Shown piece by piece: positions 60,142 through 64,000 of a stretch of 64,000 bases of DNA. The position numbers were made by a program, and so were the translations under genes. Source of the DNA: Bacteroidota bacterium (GTDB taxonomy: Bacteria; Bacteroidota; Bacteroidia; UKL13-3). The notes under the pieces are model-generated. The model made no database searches. It worked only from the letters and a program-made list of their open reading frames with translations, and had not been told where the DNA came from. How positions within the stretch are numbered: the first letter of the stretch is position 1; every line of letters starts with the position of its first letter. The stretch lies in NCBI GenBank assembly GCA_027482225.1, contig JAIXWD010000007.1:391514-455513 (forward strand), given 5' to 3'.

Positions 60142-60885
60142 TTATTTGATTAGGTAAATATCTTTTTTTTGAAAATAATTTGTTACTAATTTAGTCCATT
60201 TACTAATAGTCATATCAGGGTAAATTGATGCATATTTCTCAGAACACATTAATACGGCACCAATTATATCGCTGTTAATTTGATATTGAATCAAATCCTT
60301 TAGAATAATTTGATCATCTATTTTTTTCAAATCGCCCATCTTAACATTCACACAATCATTTTTTCCATCTTTGGTTTTGATATATTTAAACTTACTTTTT
60401 TCAATATTAATTGAAAATAAGGTACTATAATTATTGAAAAACATCGGCAGCGTCCTTGAATCAAAGAGAATTACCTTATCGCCATTGCTGATGTACTTTT
60501 CCTTAAAAGTATTTAAACGAATTGATTCCTGAAATGAATCTCTTGTAAAAAGTGAAACATTTGATTTTTGATTTAATCTTTCTTTTATATCAAATGGATT
60601 CCAAGCTGTAAATGTTCCAAATGTTGCGTTATATCCAAGAATTATAAAAGGAATTTTCGACTTTGAAATCACTTTGAAGTGTTCACTAAACGGTAATTGA
60701 ATTCTAGCAATATCTGGATATTTAGGATAATATGCTGGAGAAATGTTTTTTAAAAAAACATAAAACTCTTGATCATAAACCTTAAACTTGAATGGGTTTC
60801 CTTCCATAGTAACTTCGTAGTTTTCATCATAGAATGATTCTATAAAAATTCTTCGAAGTTCAGGTGCTGAAACCTTTTCATTCAT
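60142..60885 (-). CDS. Unknown protein convergent to the defence operon
   Basis: 247 residues, alpha/beta, cytosolic, no signal peptide. Notable segments are W-N-P-F-D-I-K-E-R-L-N-Q-K-S-N-V-S-L-F (about 117-135) and I-L-F-D-S-R-T-L-P (about 163-171). I have a faint memory of a W-N-P...R-L-N motif in genes beside R-M systems, but cannot name a family. Its stop abuts that of the nuclease gene. It could be an accessory component, immunity factor, or ordinary element gene. Confidence 0.55.
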   Translation of the reverse strand: MNEKVSAPELRRIFIESFYDENYEVTMEGNPFKFKVYDQEFYVFLKNISPAYYPKYPDIARIQLPFSEHFKVISKSKIPFIILGYNATFGTFTAWNPFDIKERLNQKSNVSLFTRDSFQESIRLNTFKEKYISNGDKVILFDSRTLPMFFNNYSTLFSINIEKSKFKYIKTKDGKNDCVNVKMGDLKKIDDQIILKDLIQYQINSDIIGAVLMCSEKYASIYPDMTISKWTKLVTNYFQKKDIYLIK

Positions 60886-60928
60886 GTTTTTTTAGTATTA
60901 ATTGTTTAATTTTTAGTTTTACTACCAG

Positions 60929-62701
60929 CTATTTATGACCTCTAACTTTTTCACTTACGTTATTTCTGAAGTCCGAATCTGCAGAATTGTACTTATCAAG
61001 TAGAATTTCATTTGATAGGATCTTAGATTCAAAAATTGTTTTCATGATTGATATTTCACTGTTATTAGGAATTTCCGTTCCTTCTTGTATGTGGTATACA
61101 TCCCAAGACGAATCAATCCCATTGCTTTCAGCAGTATCGTAATAAAGATTTCTTAGTTCTTCGTTGAAAGCTATTAATGCAGTAAATTTCTTGACATCAA
61201 ACATAGGTTCAAATTTACTTAAAAAATTTAATTTACCCCCAGCATTAAATCTACCAGTTGCTTTTGCTTCTCCTTTCCCAACTTCTACAATTACATCTAC
61301 TTCATGAGCATGGGTATTTACGCCCTTGAAGCGACCTTCTTTGGTTGTGTGGTATATGAAGATAAATGACACACCAGGAAATTGCTTGCGCAATTCTTCC
61401 AAGTCTGAGACATCCATTCCGGCTTTTGAAACGGAATCAATGAAGACAAACTGATACGGTAATAAGTCAGCCGGAATTCGGTCAGTAATGTAAAGGTTCT
61501 GATGTGATGCATTCAACCTTTCAATTTTTTCTTTCAGCGTATAGCCGAAACCTTCCTCTACCGCACAGTACAATACTTTCCCATGATGCTCTGCCAGGTG
61601 TTTAGCAAAGTCAAGACACAGGGTTGATTTACCGGATTTAGGCAGGCCATAAACCATGGCAGAAAACCCAACTGAGGGATCGCCAATCAGCTCTTTGTAT
61701 TTCCCTTTCAGGCCGATTGTCTCGAAGTCCATTCCGAGCAGTTCACCGGAAGGGACTACAATCGCACCTTCCTCATCATCTTCGTAATCGGTACCGTTTA
61801 GACTTTTTTTTTGACCGAATAAGTCATCACCTACTATACCAATAAGTCCGTTGAGTTCAGCTCTGCTGATTTTTAGTGTATCGACATTTCCGGCAACAAA
61901 GTTTTTCAATGTTTCGAAGGCTTCGTTCAATCGCTTAGCGTATTTGTCCGACTTATGAATTTTACCCTTCTGTACAGCTTTGGTCATTCGCTCAATGAGC
62001 TTTTCAGCTCGCTCTTTCATTCCCTTTTTTCCGTTCAGGCTCACATAGGCTTTGAGCAATGTAACGGAAAGCATGTTCTCCTGGCTTCCTGCAATTTCAA
62101 GGTAGCGTTTCAGATTCTTGCCATCAATCTTAATCTCAGCCATATCACCCATTTTCTCATAGGCTTTAATGAGTTGCTCCTGCATGAGATTCACTTCCTT
62201 GGCGTAGGGAGAATCTTTGCGGATCCTCCGTTCCAGGATGGCTTTCTGTAAACCGGTAAGCAGGTTCAATACTTGGGCTTGTGTCTTCACCTTACCATGC
62301 ATGGAAGCATAGCGTTTAATGAATTGCACATCGGTATCAATGCGCTCGATCGGAGTTGCTTCTTGTTCATCTTCGTCCTCGTCCTCATCTCTTGAAGCCG
62401 GTTTAGGCTTGGGCTTTTCTGATGTCTTTTCTTTTGGTTTGGCAGCCGGTTTTGGGGCTATTTTTACAGACTTCTCCGGAAGGGCTTTATCTGCCTTGGG
62501 TTTGCCATTTTTTTTGAGGTAGTCACCTAGCTTGGTAAAATAGGCATCCACCACACGCTTGATGTTCTCATTAGAGTTGTAGGCCGACCAGTTGCCTTGG
62601 GATGCGCCCACGACCAGGTTATGTCCTTTAGAGAGGGCTTCGGGCATGGTAGCCCAGTCAATTTCTTTTATTTCGGTAAAGTAGTTCTTTGTTGTAAGCA
62701 T
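60929..62701 (-). CDS. Element-encoded RecA/RadA-like ATPase with low-complexity linker
   Basis: 590 residues. A short N-terminal domain (1-65) is followed by a Lys/Pro/Glu/Asp-rich linker (about 68-115), a helical region (120-300), and a RecA-type ATPase (about 325-470) with Y-G-L-P-K-S-G-K-S-T (Walker A) and F-V-F-I-D-S-V-S (Walker B). A unique C-terminal segment ends the protein. It is the third gene of the leftward element backbone seen here, 18 bp from the helicase. Role likely in DNA processing or maintenance of the element. Confidence 0.7.
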   Translation of the reverse strand: MLTTKNYFTEIKEIDWATMPEALSKGHNLVVGASQGNWSAYNSNENIKRVVDAYFTKLGDYLKKNGKPKADKALPEKSVKIAPKPAAKPKEKTSEKPKPKPASRDEDEDEDEQEATPIERIDTDVQFIKRYASMHGKVKTQAQVLNLLTGLQKAILERRIRKDSPYAKEVNLMQEQLIKAYEKMGDMAEIKIDGKNLKRYLEIAGSQENMLSVTLLKAYVSLNGKKGMKERAEKLIERMTKAVQKGKIHKSDKYAKRLNEAFETLKNFVAGNVDTLKISRAELNGLIGIVGDDLFGQKKSLNGTDYEDDEEGAIVVPSGELLGMDFETIGLKGKYKELIGDPSVGFSAMVYGLPKSGKSTLCLDFAKHLAEHHGKVLYCAVEEGFGYTLKEKIERLNASHQNLYITDRIPADLLPYQFVFIDSVSKAGMDVSDLEELRKQFPGVSFIFIYHTTKEGRFKGVNTHAHEVDVIVEVGKGEAKATGRFNAGGKLNFLSKFEPMFDVKKFTALIAFNEELRNLYYDTAESNGIDSSWDVYHIQEGTEIPNNSEISIMKTIFESKILSNEILLDKYNSADSDFRNNVSEKVRGHK

Positions 62702-62719
62702 GATTTTCTGTGTATTTGA

Positions 62720-64000
62720 TTAAAAGTCAAGTAATTCCAATTCGAGTTCCAGTGCCAAGGCTTCCAGCTCTAATTCGCTGCTCCTAGCTTCCTCTACCGG
62801 AGCTTGTGTAGGAAGTGCCTGTTTGTATTCCAGGAGGTAGTTTAATCGCCCAAATTCCTCCGCCCGATTCTCGGCAGTTCGACCTTCCACCTGGAGGGCT
62901 GATTTCTTTTGCTCGATTTCGCCCCTTAATTCGCTCCAGCGAGGCGAATTCTGCTCTCCGCTGTATGTCTCTGCCCTAAGCTGCAAAGCGGCTTTATCGG
63001 CTTCGTATTGGGCTAAAACAGGGCTCAGGTCGCTCGTTAGGCTGTACCCCTTAGGCTTGAGGATGGTTCGCTCGGTTTTACGCACCTTGCTCACATATTC
63101 CTTGAAGTACCCTAAATAGTACCGGTTGGAGAAATATACCCCAAGTACCGGGTAGCTATTTTCGATTTTACGCCCTAGGGAAAGGATGTCCTTGTCGGCC
63201 TGTTCGGTTCCGTTGAGAAGGGCTTCAATTTCCTCTTTAAGCTCCTTGGCTTTTTTGACCTGCTTGTTCTGAATTTCACCGTCCTCGGCCACCTTCGGAA
63301 TTTCCTTCAGGAAGTCACTGTTGAGTAGGGAGGTATGAAATCCACGGATGGCTTCTAGGCTCTTTGTCCGGTATTCATTGTAGTCCTTGATGTCGCTCTG
63401 TACTTCCTTGATAGCCTCAATTGCGGTTCCTAATTTTCTGTATTCACGATTGAGCTGCTCTTTCTCCTGGTCGAAAAACATCTTCACCAAGCGATCCACA
63501 TCGGTAATGAGTGCGAGCTTAATTTCTTCCGGATCCAGGCTCTCAAGGTCGAGCACATTTCCACGGTCTCCACGGAACCAAATGTCATTGATACGAGAGG
63601 TCTTTTCTTCGAGCTTTTGGAATACGAATACATCCATTGAATCCTGGATCAGTGGCATCACGATTCGCACATAGCTGAACTGATTACCTTGTCTCCAAAT
63701 ACGCCCTTCGAGCTGACGGATGTCGGTTGGATTCCATTCCGGATAGCAGTTGTAAATCACCGTTCCTCGTTTCTGCAAATCAATACCCTCACGGATAGTC
63801 GCAGTACCAATGATGATTTTCACCACACCGTCCAGGAATGCCTCTTTGATTGTTTCCTTGCGGGTATCGTTGATTTCAGAACTGATGATTTCTACTTCAT
63901 CCACTTTGGTTTTATCATACATGACACCACGCTGATAACCAATTTCATTCTCCAGGTATTCTTTGATTAGCGGAAAAAACTGTTTGCCACGATTCATGTA
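62720..64000 (-). CDS. C-terminal part of a large Snf2-like helicase, cut by the window end
   Basis: The frame is open to base 64000, so the ATG at 63997 is internal. The visible 425 residues begin within helicase lobe 2: I-I-G-T-A-T-I-R-E-G-I-D-L-Q and L-E-G-R-I-W-R-Q-G-N (motif VI with arginine finger). They continue with a long coiled-coil tail to 62720. Large proteins of this kind, often fused to an N6 methylase, are common in Bacteroidota conjugative elements. Base composition is clearly more GC-rich than in the defence island. Confidence 0.8.
   Translation of the reverse strand, partial: YMNRGKQFFPLIKEYLENEIGYQRGVMYDKTKVDEVEIISSEINDTRKETIKEAFLDGVVKIIIGTATIREGIDLQKRGTVIYNCYPEWNPTDIRQLEGRIWRQGNQFSYVRIVMPLIQDSMDVFVFQKLEEKTSRINDIWFRGDRGNVLDLESLDPEEIKLALITDVDRLVKMFFDQEKEQLNREYRKLGTAIEAIKEVQSDIKDYNEYRTKSLEAIRGFHTSLLNSDFLKEIPKVAEDGEIQNKQVKKAKELKEEIEALLNGTEQADKDILSLGRKIENSYPVLGVYFSNRYYLGYFKEYVSKVRKTERTILKPKGYSLTSDLSPVLAQYEADKAALQLRAETYSGEQNSPRWSELRGEIEQKKSALQVEGRTAENRAEEFGRLNYLLEYKQALPTQAPVEEARSSELELEALALELELELLDF

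Noticed and set aside
63997..64000. ATG at 63997 as the true start of the helicase gene
   Set aside because: The visible protein begins inside helicase lobe 2, so lobe 1 must lie beyond the window.

Overview
The window looks like a chromosomal segment of an AT-rich member of the Bacteroidota. This rests on TAnnTTTG-type -7 promoter boxes, weak or absent Shine-Dalgarno sequences, menaquinone genes, typical outer-membrane families (BBP2-like porin, DUF3078, DUF6588, CarboxypepD_reg), and a terminal mobile element of the RteC/excisionase/Toprim-primase kind. No 16S rRNA or intact tRNA gene is present, so the genus cannot be named.

Bases 1-13 kb are mostly core genes: a 5'-truncated thioredoxin-like protein, a WG-repeat protein, menC-menA (menaquinone), hflX, a two-domain parvulin isomerase, a short ssb, outer-membrane proteins, a SIMPL protein and pyrC. 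Bases 13-23 kb are accessory. A membrane protein, a LytTR regulator and a four-gene secreted-protein operon are followed by three gene units (18.6-22.9 kb). Each unit starts and ends with matching inverted end sequences and is separated from the next by 100-430 bp palindrome-rich repeats, like integron gene cassettes without an integrase. They carry orphan genes and a stand-alone restriction-endonuclease-like protein.

Bases 23-49 kb return to core genes, mostly on the minus strand: a thioredoxin-family protein, a LOG protein, a DEAD-box helicase, UvrD/PcrA, DUF3078, cysteine desulfurase, map, valS, and the conserved ffh-rpsP-rimM-trmD-rplS cluster (read leftwards). Then come a DCC protein overlapping a Ser/Thr kinase, a YkuK-type RNase H fold protein, rlmI, a HAD phosphatase, a DPP-IV-like S9 peptidase and dnaN.

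From about 49.1 kb to the right edge the DNA is mobile. A GIY-YIG remnant sits between two degenerate tRNA 3' ends. It is followed by a frameshifted rteC-like gene, an excisionase-type HTH protein and a Toprim/RecA-like replication protein. Next is an AT-rich defence island: controller-type XRE regulator, C5-cytosine methyltransferase, MORC/MutL-like GHKL ATPase, Z1 helicase-like ATPase, PD-(D/E)XK protein, and one convergent unknown gene. The more GC-rich element backbone then resumes with a RecA-like ATPase and a helicase cut by the window end. The five plus-strand island genes are packed with gaps of 8 bp or less, or overlaps, and form a predicted MORC-type restriction-modification system carried as cargo by an integrative element. 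The element's integrase and right end are outside the window.
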